In this document: positions 23,973-31,275 of the stretch, piece by piece
How positions within the stretch are numbered: the first letter of the stretch is position 1
How the letters are laid out: each line of letters begins with the position of its first letter
NCBI RefSeq assembly: GCF_002149035.1
Contig: NZ_NGFP01000074.1
Coordinates: forward strand, 1-35,187
Length of the DNA: 35,187 nt
Reading direction: 5' to 3'
DNA from: Streptosporangium minutum
GTDB lineage: Bacteria; Actinomycetota; Actinomycetes; Streptosporangiales; Streptosporangiaceae
The notes under the pieces: generated by a model
The model's database searches: none
What the model saw: only the letters and a program-made list of their open reading frames with translations
What the model was told of the DNA's origin: nothing
Position numbers and translations under genes: made by a program

Positions 23973-25729
23973 GAGGACGTGGTCACCTCGGGCAGGAGCA
24001 TGGAGCGGGAGGCGGGAAACACCACCACAAGATCTTCTCCCACCCCCTCGTCCAGCGTGCGGGTGTGCAGGCGAACCCGGTATTTCCCCGCCTTCGGAAG
24101 GGCGACTCCGACCTTGATTCCCCGGCCCTTCAGGTACACCCGTCCCGAGCCGAGAACCAGATCCGCGTCGACCACGTCGTCCCAGCCCTTGCGCCGGATC
24201 GGCGGGGCCGTACGCAGGACCTTCACGGTGACGCAGGTGGCGCCGTACTCCAGCGTCGTGCTGACCATGGCAGCACCCCTGCGGGCCACAAGCGGGCTGT
24301 CGGATTCGATGGTCTCGGCATAGAGCGCCTCCAGGCTCGCCTTGCGCCCGTCGAAGATGTGGTAGCCGTCCCAGTCGGTGGGCAGGTGAACGGCTGTGAC
24401 CTGGCGGGAGGTCCGTAGCGCGGGCCAGGGATCGCGGCAGCCGCTCACGTACTGAGCGGCCTCATCCGCCACCTCCTGCCTCCGCCGGGCTCGCTCCCTG
24501 GCCTCCCGCTGCCTGAGCTGAGCCGCCGTGAGCAGGAGGTCGGGACGGTCACGTGCGACGACTTCCGGGCACAGGTAGACCAGCGCCTCGGCCCTCACCT
24601 TGCCGTCGCCTGCCGCGCAGCTCTTCCAGCCCTTGCCCAGGAGCTGCTGGTCCGCGACCCTAGGCCCGCCTGCGCTCCAGAACCGTATGTTTTCGTAGAA
24701 CCGCCCGTTTCCGGCCAGGCACAGGTAAACGCGCCGGCGATCCCGCGGAGGGGTGTCGGCGAACAGAGGGATCGACGAGCAGTCGGCATCGAGCCAGGTA
24801 TAGGTCATGTGGGGTTTGGCCTCGGGGGCGATGACCGCCAGCGGAGCCAGGACCATCAGCGCGAGGAGCGGCCGGGGCGAGCGCAGGGGCTCGGGGTCCG
24901 GTGCGGTGCCGGGGCGGTTGAGCTCGTGGGCCGTCCGGGCGAGCCAGACCAACTGGAAGACGACCAGCACATCCAGCAAGTCGGACAGGACCACGCTCTC
25001 CGGAAAGCCGACGAGCTGGTTCAGGACGACGGTGACGGGGAGGGCCGCCAGCTGGCACGCTCCCAGGACCATCGTGGTCCTGGTCCAGCGGCCGTCGCGT
25101 CGCTGGGCGATGAGGATCATCAGAAACCAGGCCAGCCCCGCCGCCACGAGCGCCAGGCTCACAGCGGAGAGCACAGGTGCGGCCCAGTCGGCGTAGCTGT
25201 CCGGGGACACGGCTTCGAGCACCGATGAAAGCACCGTGCTCGCCAGGGCGGTGATGACCAGGATCAGGCGGAAGGCCGGCCCCGAGCGCGTCAGCACCTG
25301 CGCGAAGAGGATGACGATGGGCACCCACAGCACCACGTCGAACGCGGTCCCCACCTCGTCCGGGAGCGGCACCGGGATCAGTAGCCAGCCGACGTAGACG
25401 TAGAGCAGTCGACGCAGCCACAGCGCGCGTCGCGGCAACGGCGCAGCATCGGCCGGCCCCTGGAGCACCTGCCAGAACATCCACGAATTGACCGCGCCGA
25501 CCAGTAGCAGCCCGCCCAGCACCGCGAGCAGCGAGGTCTCGTCGGCGAAGCGGGGGGGCGGGTACCACTGGACCACGGTCCAGGCCGGTTCAAGGGAATC
25601 CCGGACCAGGCTGACGACGACCGCGACCACCACGGCCGCCATGTTGACGATTGCCGCTAACCGCCCCAGACGGGATCTCTGCACTGCATGCCGCCCTTTA
25701 CGCGCGAAAGAGCTGATCGTAACGCCCAC
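23969..25729 (-). CDS. Unknown multi-pass membrane protein with large C-terminal soluble domain
   Basis: I do not recognise this 586-residue protein. The first 305 residues hold about eight hydrophobic spans (for example near 24-45, 67-88, 106-123, 128-147, 153-172, 183-208, 219-240 and 290-305). The C-terminal 280 residues are soluble and contain five cysteines (in DADCSS, VYLCLA, KSCAAG, VYLCPE, SGCRDP), a charged helix (QLRQREARERARRRQEV) and a beta-rich end. The soluble part could lie outside, where the cysteines could pair. The start is uncertain: GTG 25729 lacks a binding site, whereas GTG 25684 has AAAGGGCGG upstream and would still leave the first span intact. It is convergent with, and overlaps, the GH20 gene. 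Confidence 0.65.
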   Translation of the reverse strand: MGVTISSFARKGRHAVQRSRLGRLAAIVNMAAVVVAVVVSLVRDSLEPAWTVVQWYPPPRFADETSLLAVLGGLLLVGAVNSWMFWQVLQGPADAAPLPRRALWLRRLLYVYVGWLLIPVPLPDEVGTAFDVVLWVPIVILFAQVLTRSGPAFRLILVITALASTVLSSVLEAVSPDSYADWAAPVLSAVSLALVAAGLAWFLMILIAQRRDGRWTRTTMVLGACQLAALPVTVVLNQLVGFPESVVLSDLLDVLVVFQLVWLARTAHELNRPGTAPDPEPLRSPRPLLALMVLAPLAVIAPEAKPHMTYTWLDADCSSIPLFADTPPRDRRRVYLCLAGNGRFYENIRFWSAGGPRVADQQLLGKGWKSCAAGDGKVRAEALVYLCPEVVARDRPDLLLTAAQLRQREARERARRRQEVADEAAQYVSGCRDPWPALRTSRQVTAVHLPTDWDGYHIFDGRKASLEALYAETIESDSPLVARRGAAMVSTTLEYGATCVTVKVLRTAPPIRRKGWDDVVDADLVLGSGRVYLKGRGIKVGVALPKAGKYRVRLHTRTLDEGVGEDLVVVFPASRSMLLPEVTTSS

Positions 25730-26305
25730 CTGGCGGCGCCTGTGCGCGAACCGTTCACAAGATGATCAACCGAGATTTTCTTCAAGCTGCAGGGGCGCGC
25801 AAAAGGCCGCGCGTGCGAGGAAAGACAGGTCGCGTCGTCGGCGGCCGGTCGGGGTGTGGCCGATCGTCAGTGGGGAGTCGCAGCTCAATAGGTGCGACGC
25901 CTGGTAGGGCCTGGTCCGGCTTCGGAGACGACGACGTGTCGGTCCCGTGAAGACGAGCCGGACGGGGGATGCCCACGACCTCGGGCAGGGTGTTCTTCAT
26001 CGGCAGCGATCTCCAGCCACACTGGTGCACCGGCACGGCTGTGCAGTCGAAATACCGCTCGGACTGCCGTCCGCGCAGCCGATACCGTGCGAACTCCGCT
26101 GCGGCGCCGACCTTCGATTCACGCGCGTTCAAGCTGCCCTCCGATCGGCGACGGTACCGGGCGGTGTCTGATCGATATCGTATGTGGCAGCCCGTCACGT
26201 ACCTGGCGGCGGCCGGTGACCGTTGTGCCGGGGTAGGTCGTCATGATCGGAATCGGTGCTGAGCGAGTCCGTGGACAGGGTGGGGTCGTTCACCGGTAAG
26301 CCTTT
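25730..26305. other. Intergenic stretch with a protease gene fragment
   Basis: About 575 bp without an intact gene. It includes the protease remnant described separately. No promoter, hairpin or further coding remnant could be supported on either strand. Confidence 0.5.
25954..26062 (+). pseudogene. Fragment of a trypsin-like serine protease gene
   Basis: The reading PTTSGRVFFIGSDLQPHWCT followed by GTAVQSKYRS is nearly identical to residues 100-128 of the secreted protease encoded at 32678-33718. At DNA level, 25971-26062 matches 32974-33062 with only a handful of substitutions, and a weaker match extends upstream to 25954 with a gap. The catalytic-His region (ATAGHC) and everything after it are gone. 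It is a broken duplicate or the remains of a paralogue. Confidence 0.85.
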
Positions 26306-26962
26306 TCAGCGGTGCCAGCGTTGAAGTTTGTCGGGATTCAGGACGATCCACACGGCGGTGACCTCGGCGTCGGCGACGCTCACGCTGGCCACCGCCACGA
26401 CCTGACCCGCCCGGCGCAGCACCAGGCCCGTCCTGCCGTTCACGGAACCGACCGACAGTTCGGTGCCGGGCTGGCCGATCAGCAGCGCCGTGACCATCCG
26501 GGCGACCGCGTCCGCGCCGTAGGCGGGGTGGACGGGGGCGCGCACCTTGCCGCCGCCGTCGCTCACGACGATCGCGTCGGCGGCCAGCACCGCCCGCAGC
26601 GCCGCCGCGTCTCCCGTACGGCAGGCGGCGGCGAACCGCCGGGCGACACGGTCGTGCCTGGCCGGCATCTCCCCGCCGGCCCTCACCGGGGGCGGGGCCG
26701 GCTCGGGCGCTTCGACCTCGGGAACGTGGAAGGGGGCGGTCAGGAGCTCCAGGCAGATGCTTCCCGCGGTCCGCATCAGCCAGGCGCGCGGTGTCGCGAT
26801 GCCGGCCCGTTCCTCGTCGTCGAGGGTGTACCAGCGGCGGTAGGTCTCCTGGACGACGTGGTCGGCCGCGAGCTCCGAGCCGAACATCCACAGCGCGATC
26901 TCGAGCAGGTGCTGCCGCTCGTCGAGCATCTCGGCCAGCGACTCGGCGCCGGCCTCGGTCAT
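26306..26962 (-). CDS. Sigma-factor-like partner: ECF41 C-terminal domain with sigma region 2 only
   Basis: This 218-residue protein resembles an ECF41 sigma factor with region 4 removed. Residues about 14-76 match region 2 (LLEIALWMFGS, VVQETYRRWYTL, TPRAWLMRTAGSICLELL). A Pro/Glu-rich linker (80-100) replaces region 4. Residues about 101-216 form the SnoaL-like domain, with the ECF41 signature motifs DGGGK (135-139) and NPDKL (209-213) intact. It lacks the part that binds the -35 element, so it is unlikely to act alone as a sigma factor. It could be a modulator of the neighbouring sigma factor, whose stop overlaps its ATG. Similar region-4-less proteins are known in actinomycetes, usually annotated simply as sigma factors. 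Confidence 0.75.
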   Translation of the reverse strand: MTEAGAESLAEMLDERQHLLEIALWMFGSELAADHVVQETYRRWYTLDDEERAGIATPRAWLMRTAGSICLELLTAPFHVPEVEAPEPAPPPVRAGGEMPARHDRVARRFAAACRTGDAAALRAVLAADAIVVSDGGGKVRAPVHPAYGADAVARMVTALLIGQPGTELSVGSVNGRTGLVLRRAGQVVAVASVSVADAEVTAVWIVLNPDKLQRWHR

Positions 26963-27864
26963 GGGCGTCCGCCCCGTGCGCGTGAGCGTTCGAAGGCCTC
27001 GATCTTGGCCGGGCTGACGATCCACATGAGGTGATGGATGCCGCTCGGCGAAGCGTCGATCGTGAGCAGCGTGACACCGTTGCGTCCGCGCGGGACGAGC
27101 ACGCCGGCGCGGCCGTTCATCTCCACCCACGTGATCCCGGCGCCCGGCCAGAACCGGGGCGCGAACGCCGCCATGAACCTCGCCACCCGGTTGCAGCCCA
27201 GCACGGGGAACCGCGCCGCCCCTCCGAGGCCGTTGCCGTCGGAGGTGCTGACGACGTCGGCGGCGAAGAGGCCTTCCAGGGCGCCGATGTTCCCCGTCTG
27301 GGCGGCGTCGACGAACGCCGCCAGGAGCCGCCGGTGCTCGACCTTGTCGACGGGCTCGCGGCGCACGGCGGTCAGGTGCTTGCGTGCCCGGCTCACGAGC
27401 TGCCGGATGTTGACGGTGCTGAGCTGGAGGATCTCCGCTATCTGCGGATAGGGGTAGTCGAAGGCCTCGCGCAGGACGTACGCGGCGCGTTCGGTGGGGG
27501 TGAGCCTTTCGAGCAGGAGCAGGAAGGCGAACTCGAGCGCTTCACCGCGTTCGGCGCCCACCGCTGGGTCGAGGCTGGTGTCGATGGGCTCCGGCAGCCA
27601 CGGCCCGATGTAGGACTCTCGTCGCACGCGGGCCGACTGGGCGACGTTGATGGACAGCCGGGTCGTGATCAGCGCCAGGAAGGCCGGCGGGTTCTCGACG
27701 GCCGCGCGGTCGGTGTCCTGCCAGCGCAGCCAGACCTCCTGCACGATGTCCTCGGCTTCGGTCGCGCTGCCGAGCATCCGGTAGGCGATGCCGAACAGCC
27801 GTGGCCGCAGTTCGATGAACGCGGTCGCGGCCCGCTCGAGTGCATGCATGTCCACCTGTGTCAT
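26959..27864 (-). CDS. ECF41-group sigma factor (SigJ-like)
   Basis: This 301-residue sigma factor has region 2 (about 17-80, with LFGIAYRMLGSATEAEDIVQ), region 4 (about 112-166, with LTPTERAAYVLREAFDYPY and an HTH ending VNIRQLVSRARKHL) and a SnoaL-like C-terminal domain (about 175-291), the ECF41/SigJ architecture. In this group the C-terminal domain controls activity in place of a separate anti-sigma factor. Here its two signature motifs are altered: DGGGK is DGNGLGG (209-215) and NPDKL is SPAKI (284-288). The ATG at 27864 touches the preceding remnant's stop codon. Likely targets are the NmrA-like and LtrA genes, which carry matching promoters. Confidence 0.9.
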   Translation of the reverse strand: MTQVDMHALERAATAFIELRPRLFGIAYRMLGSATEAEDIVQEVWLRWQDTDRAAVENPPAFLALITTRLSINVAQSARVRRESYIGPWLPEPIDTSLDPAVGAERGEALEFAFLLLLERLTPTERAAYVLREAFDYPYPQIAEILQLSTVNIRQLVSRARKHLTAVRREPVDKVEHRRLLAAFVDAAQTGNIGALEGLFAADVVSTSDGNGLGGAARFPVLGCNRVARFMAAFAPRFWPGAGITWVEMNGRAGVLVPRGRNGVTLLTIDASPSGIHHLMWIVSPAKIEAFERSRARGGRP

Positions 27865-28043
27865 CAGTGGTCGGTGGCGTCCAGGATAGTGGCGGTCACG
27901 GCGTCGGGCTGCGAGGCGCCGGCGACCTCGCGGGTTCCGCGTGAGCCGGCCCGCTCGGCCATGAACCGCAGCGCTTCGGCCGGGATGTCAGGTCGCGGTC
28001 GCCGTGGACGAACCAGGACGACGTGGTGTGCCAGGGCGCCGCG
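27864..28043 (-). pseudogene. C-terminal remnant of an alpha/beta hydrolase
   Basis: Read with one frame change near 27990, the minus strand gives APWHTTSSWFVHGDRDL, then IPAEALRFMAERAGSR, EVAGAS and SQPDAVTATILDA. This is the usual C-terminal third of an alpha/beta hydrolase, including the acid in HGDRD. The last catalytic His segment (ASH) is deleted between AGAS and SQPD. A short open frame from an ATG at 28121 covers this region and could be translated as a junk peptide coupled to the sigma factor. Its first part (LREHLRWAIELEH) vaguely resembles ferritin-like proteins. Confidence 0.65.
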
Positions 28044-28110
28044 CACGTGCTCCAGCTCGATCGCCCACCGCAGGTGCTCGCGAAGGCTGCCGAGCGTGCC
28101 GATCCGCGGC

Positions 28111-28347
28111 TCAGGCGACATGGCCGCCGGGCCGGGAGTCGTCTTCGTGGACCTCGACCTCCAGCACCTCGATCGCGGCGCGCAGGCCGCGCAGGCCGAT
28201 CTCCTCACGCTCCGCCTCCGTCGGATCGAACAGCCAGTCGGTGACCGGCAGTCGCATCGCCTCCTCCGCATGACTCGCCTGGACCTCGGTCAGTTCGATC
28301 TCGACCTCGACCTTGAGCTCACGCAGGAACTCGTGCTCGCCGCTCAT
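28111..28347 (-). CDS. Small acidic hypothetical protein
   Basis: This 78-residue, strongly acidic protein is not one I recognise. The ATG at 28347 has an excellent GGAGGAG site 4 nt upstream. The sequence is mostly predicted helix (FLRELKVEVEIELTEVQ, EAEREEIGLRGLRAAIEVLE) with a central LPVTDWLFDPT. There are no cysteines or membrane spans. It sits between two gene remnants, in the same direction as the sigma-factor genes. It may be a real small gene or a surviving fragment of a larger one. Confidence 0.5.
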   Translation of the reverse strand: MSGEHEFLRELKVEVEIELTEVQASHAEEAMRLPVTDWLFDPTEAEREEIGLRGLRAAIEVLEVEVHEDDSRPGGHVA

Positions 28348-28455
28348 GTCTCCTCCATATGTGGTTTGCGTGGATGTCCGGCCGGCTGACCGCGAGCAGC
28401 CCGGTCAGCTCCCGTTCGGTGGGAGAGTGGTTGCCCTCCGGAGCCTGCAGAACCT

Positions 28456-28626
28456 GCGGACCCCGGGCGACAGCTCGCACGCCTCGGCCAGCCAGGCCAG
28501 TGTCACCGGGCTCGCGCTGCCGCGACAGGCAGCCGGTACGGCATGCCGTATCCCGAGCTGCTCGACGGCGTCGGCGGTCCAGCCTGTGACATCGTCGAAC
28601 TCGGCGGCCGTCGCCGATGCGGTCAC
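28456..28626 (-). pseudogene. N-terminal remnant of a SAM-dependent methyltransferase
   Basis: A GTG at 28626 overlaps the NmrA-like stop codon as GTGA and opens a 57-codon segment that reads as the start of a class I methyltransferase (FDDVTGWTADAVEQLGI, then VTLAWLAEACELSPGVR). The similarity ends exactly where the SAM-binding motif (VLDLGxGxG) should begin, and the sequence continues as RFCRLRR. The rest of the gene is lost. The coupling to the NmrA-like gene shows that it was the next gene of that operon. Confidence 0.6.
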
Positions 28627-29387
28627 GGCACCTGCTTGCCGGGGGTGTTCTGGTCGAGCCACTCGCGGTAGGTGATCGTGCCGAGCGTGGCGCCGTCCCC
28701 TGGCACGAGCGTGCGCTCGCCCGGCACACTGCCGAAGTAGCGTGCCAGCGGGTCGGTGACCACCTCGCGCGAGTCGCCCCAGGCCGCCAGTGCCTTACGG
28801 AAGAACTCATCCATTTGGTACTGCTGAGGCCCGGCGACCTCGGTCCGGCCGTTCAGCGGCGTGCCCACCGCGGTCCGGCCGACAGCCTGCGCGACCTCGT
28901 CGCCCGCGATGGGCTGGAACCGCACGGGCGCGATCCGCACCTTGCCGTCGTTGGTGGCCTCGTCGGCGATGCTCCGCACGAACTCGAAGAACTGCGTCGC
29001 GTGGACCAGCGAGTACGGAATGCCCGACTTCTCGATGAGCTTCTCCTGGGCGATCTTCGCCGCGAAGTAGCCGTTCTCCGGCATCCGCTCCGTGCCCACC
29101 ACCGACACCGCGACGTGGTGGCCGACCCCTGCCGCCGCCTCCGCGGCCAGCAGGTTCCCCGTGGAGGTCTCGAAGAACTCCATCACCGCGGCGGGCTCGA
29201 ACGACGGCGAGTTCGACACGTCGACCACGACCTGCGCGCCCTTCAGCGCCTCGGCCAGCCCTTCGCCGGTGAGCGTGTTCACGCCGGTGTTCGGCGAGGC
29301 CGCCACCGCCTCGTGACCGTGCTCCGTCAGCTTGGTCACGAGCTTCGACCCGATCAGACCCGTCCCGCCGATGACCACGATCTTCAT
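28623..29387 (-). CDS. NmrA-like atypical short-chain dehydrogenase/epimerase
   Basis: This 254-residue NAD(P)-binding protein starts with the Rossmann motif VVIGGTGLIGSKLV (GGTGLIG at 7-13). It has VAVSVVGTER and Tyr107/Lys111 in NGYFAAKIAQEKL, and continues with an atypical SDR C-terminus (GPQQYQMDEFFRKAL). It is of the NmrA/SDR_a5 type, acting on an unknown small substrate. The ATG at 29387 has GAGGGG about 7 nt upstream and directly precedes the Rossmann fold. Oxidoreductases and epimerases of this kind are the typical partners of ECF41 sigma factors, and an ECF41-type promoter lies 56 nt upstream. Confidence 0.88.
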   Translation of the reverse strand: MKIVVIGGTGLIGSKLVTKLTEHGHEAVAASPNTGVNTLTGEGLAEALKGAQVVVDVSNSPSFEPAAVMEFFETSTGNLLAAEAAAGVGHHVAVSVVGTERMPENGYFAAKIAQEKLIEKSGIPYSLVHATQFFEFVRSIADEATNDGKVRIAPVRFQPIAGDEVAQAVGRTAVGTPLNGRTEVAGPQQYQMDEFFRKALAAWGDSREVVTDPLARYFGSVPGERTLVPGDGATLGTITYREWLDQNTPGKQVP

Positions 29388-29406
29388 GACAAACCCCTCT
29401 GTCGGC

Positions 29407-29431
29407 CCGGGGCGCCCCATGCGCGCCCCGG
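29407..29431. other. GC hairpin in the leader of the NmrA-like gene
   Basis: Arms CCGGGGCGC (29407-29415) and GCGCCCCGG (29423-29431) form a perfect 9-bp stem with a 7-nt loop. It lies between the inferred transcription start (about 29437) and the ribosome binding site, so it would sit at the very 5' end of the mRNA. Confidence 0.55.
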
Positions 29432-29442
29432 TCGCCAGCTAA

Positions 29443-29469
29443 GACAAGACAGCCCCCGCAGGTGTGACA
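29443..29469 (-). promoter_or_regulatory. ECF41-type promoter of the NmrA-like gene
   Basis: On the minus strand, TGTCACA (29469-29463) is followed after 16 nt by TGTCTT (from 29446). This fits the published ECF41 consensus TGTCACA at -35 and CGTC at -10, with one change in the -10. The same arrangement, with the same spacer length and the same TGTCTT, occurs upstream of the LtrA gene. Confidence 0.7.
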
Positions 29470-29479
29470 GCCACCGCGA

Positions 29480-29620
29480 AATTCCCTGGCGAGGGATCCG
29501 TATGATCGCCACGGGGTAGTCGGCGTGGTGCAGGACCGCCTGGCTGACCGAGCCGTGCAGAGCGCGCGGAGCCCGTGGCGGTGGTACGAGCCGACCACCA
29601 GCAGCGAGGCCAGGGTGGCG
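29480..29620 (-). pseudogene. C-terminal fragment of a universal stress protein
   Basis: The minus strand reads ATLASLLVVGSYHRHGLRAL and, after a one-base shift near 29555, LHGSVSQAVLHHADYPVAII. This is the UspA ATP-binding end (G-2x-G-9x-G-S/T) and final strand. The N-terminal half is missing and is replaced by flavoprotein sequence, so the two remnants are joined at about 29650. Confidence 0.7.
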
Positions 29621-29660
29621 GGGTGCGCCGGCGCCCTGCCCGGGCGGCCGGCGGGGGCCG

Positions 29661-30007
29661 GCTGCGCCGCCCGGTTGATCAGGGTTCGCTGGATCTCGAG
29701 TCCGGTGCAGTCCCCGGCGTAGGCGGTGCGCCGATAGGTGTGGGCGCCGATAGGTGTGGGCGCCGATAGGTGTGGGCGCCGAAGAACCACTGGGAGATCC
29801 GCCTGTCCTGCTCGCGGGTGAACGGCATGCCGTACCGCTCGGGATCCTCGATGCCGCGCGCGAGGTGTGCACGTCCGCCTTCGGCCGTTCGCCGACCGCG
29901 ATGGCGTCGACGCCGCGCTCGACGGGTTCGATGGCGGCCCGCGACCCGGCCCCTTCCGTCCCGATGACCAGTACGGACGCGGCAACCCGGTTCTCTGGCG
30001 CGTGCAT
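29661..30007 (-). pseudogene. N-terminal remnant of a fumarate reductase/succinate dehydrogenase-type flavoprotein
   Basis: An ATG at 30007 with AAGGAG upstream begins VLVIGTEGAGSRAAIE and RGVDAIAVGE, the FAD-binding Rossmann start of the SdhA/FrdA/NadB family. After a jump and frame change near 29870 the sequence resumes as ARGIEDPERYGMPFTREQDR, ISQWFFGAHTYRR, TAYAGDCTGLEIQRTLINRA. These are the conserved blocks that follow the FAD site. Roughly 60-80 residues between these parts are missing, as is everything after. A 16-bp triplication further shifts the frame. It lies 37 nt downstream of the LtrA gene on the same strand. Confidence 0.72.
29731..29778. repeat. Three perfect 16-bp tandem repeats within the flavoprotein remnant
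   Basis: CCGATAGGTGTGGGCG occurs three times head to tail. One copy encodes the conserved GAHTYRR block of the flavoprotein. The two extra copies (32 bp) are not a multiple of three and break the frame. Confidence 0.95.
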
Positions 30008-30044
30008 GGTTCTCCTTGCGCGCGTCGGCGACAGCAGCCGGGAA

Positions 30045-31259
30045 TCAAGACCGGACAGCGGCCCGGTTTGTGACGACCGCCCTCGCGAGCGTGCCGGCGA
30101 CGAGGGCGACGCAGACGACCGCGATGCCCGCGACCACGGCGGCCACCCCGATCCACGGCGTGGCTAGCGGCAGCAGCACGACGACCACGACGGCGCCCAC
30201 GACCGCGACGGGAGAGATAACCGGCCTCGCCGAGACGAGCGAGTGGACCGCCGCGAGCAGCGCGAGATACACCCCGACCGGGGCGGCGACCGCGAACCCG
30301 ATGGCCGCCACCTGATGTCTGCTCTGCTCGACCGCGACCTCCAGCCCCGCGCCGAGGGCCGCCAACGCGGCGAAGATGCCGTAATGCCCATACCCCCACC
30401 AGTACGACAGGTGACGGCGATCGCTCAGCCCCTCCCCTGCCGGGCAGAGGAAGTACAGCCACCACAGCGCGAACAGCAGCACGAGCCCGGAGCCGGCGAT
30501 GACGACGAAGGGCCCGCTGATCCGGCCCGCTTCGAGCGCCCCCTCGACTCCCCGGCTGGCGGCCAGCACGCTCTCCCCGAACAGGATGATCGTGAACAGC
30601 CCGTAGCGCTCGGCGATGTGGTGCGGGTGCCAGGTGGTCGGCCTGGCCCGCTCCGCCCACCGCGGCACCGCCAGCTCCAAGGCGGCCAGGAGGACGAAAA
30701 CGGGCAGCTGCCACGATGCCGGCAGGACGCCGGTCTCCACGAGCGCGAGCCGCAGTAGCCAGCCCACCTGGACGAGGCCGATCCCGGCGGCATAACGCAA
30801 CCCGGTGCGGCGACCGTCTGGATCTTCCAGCGCGGCCCGCAGCCACTGGGCTACGAGCCCGACTCGCATGATGAGGTATCCCAGCGTGATGATCCCGAGG
30901 TCGGACTCGCCGACCGCGGCGGGCACCCCCGCGGCGAGCACAAGCACGCCGGCCATCTGCACCATGGTCAGCAGCCGGTAGGGGACGTCGTCAGTGTCGT
31001 AGGAGGAGGCGAACCAGGTGAAGTTCATCCACGCCCACCAGATCGCGAAGAACACCTGGAGGAACGGGATCAGCCCGGCCCCCGCGTGACCACCGGCGAT
31101 GGAGTGCCCGAGCTGCGCGGTGACGGCCGCGACCGCCACCACGAACGTGAGGTCGAACAGGAGCTCCAGCGGGCTGGAGACTCGATGCGGCTCGTCGATG
31201 GGGCGTGAGCTCATCCGGACCCGGATCCGGATGAGGGTACTGGCTGGTAGCAAGGTCAT
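30045..31259 (-). CDS. LtrA-family membrane protein
   Basis: This 404-residue inner-membrane protein belongs to the low-temperature-requirement A family, whose function is not established. It starts the fold with SSPLELLFDLTFVVAV and has about 11 membrane spans. Conserved blocks include FFAIWWAWMNFTWFASSYDT, HHIAERYGLFTIILFGESVL and ALWWLYFL. I chose the ATG at 31259 because AGGAG/GGAG sites precede it. The ATG at 31214 (MSSRPIDEPHRVS) fits the family N-terminus at least as well. The frame is open to 31427 through a repetitive stretch (TGQ/TDQ repeats), but that part lies upstream of or within the inferred promoter and leader, so it is unlikely to be translated. Confidence 0.87.
   Translation of the reverse strand: MTLLPASTLIRIRVRMSSRPIDEPHRVSSPLELLFDLTFVVAVAAVTAQLGHSIAGGHAGAGLIPFLQVFFAIWWAWMNFTWFASSYDTDDVPYRLLTMVQMAGVLVLAAGVPAAVGESDLGIITLGYLIMRVGLVAQWLRAALEDPDGRRTGLRYAAGIGLVQVGWLLRLALVETGVLPASWQLPVFVLLAALELAVPRWAERARPTTWHPHHIAERYGLFTIILFGESVLAASRGVEGALEAGRISGPFVVIAGSGLVLLFALWWLYFLCPAGEGLSDRRHLSYWWGYGHYGIFAALAALGAGLEVAVEQSRHQVAAIGFAVAAPVGVYLALLAAVHSLVSARPVISPVAVVGAVVVVVLLPLATPWIGVAAVVAGIAVVCVALVAGTLARAVVTNRAAVRS
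31212..31233. repeat. Inverted repeat at the LtrA start region
   Basis: Arms CATCCGGA (31212-31219) and TCCGGATG (31226-31233) form a perfect 8-bp inverted repeat around a 6-nt centre. The repeat overlaps the alternative ATG at 31214 and lies just inside the coding region of the longer form. A hairpin here could affect which start is used. Confidence 0.6.
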
Positions 31260-31275
31260 GCTCCTGTCGCTCCGC

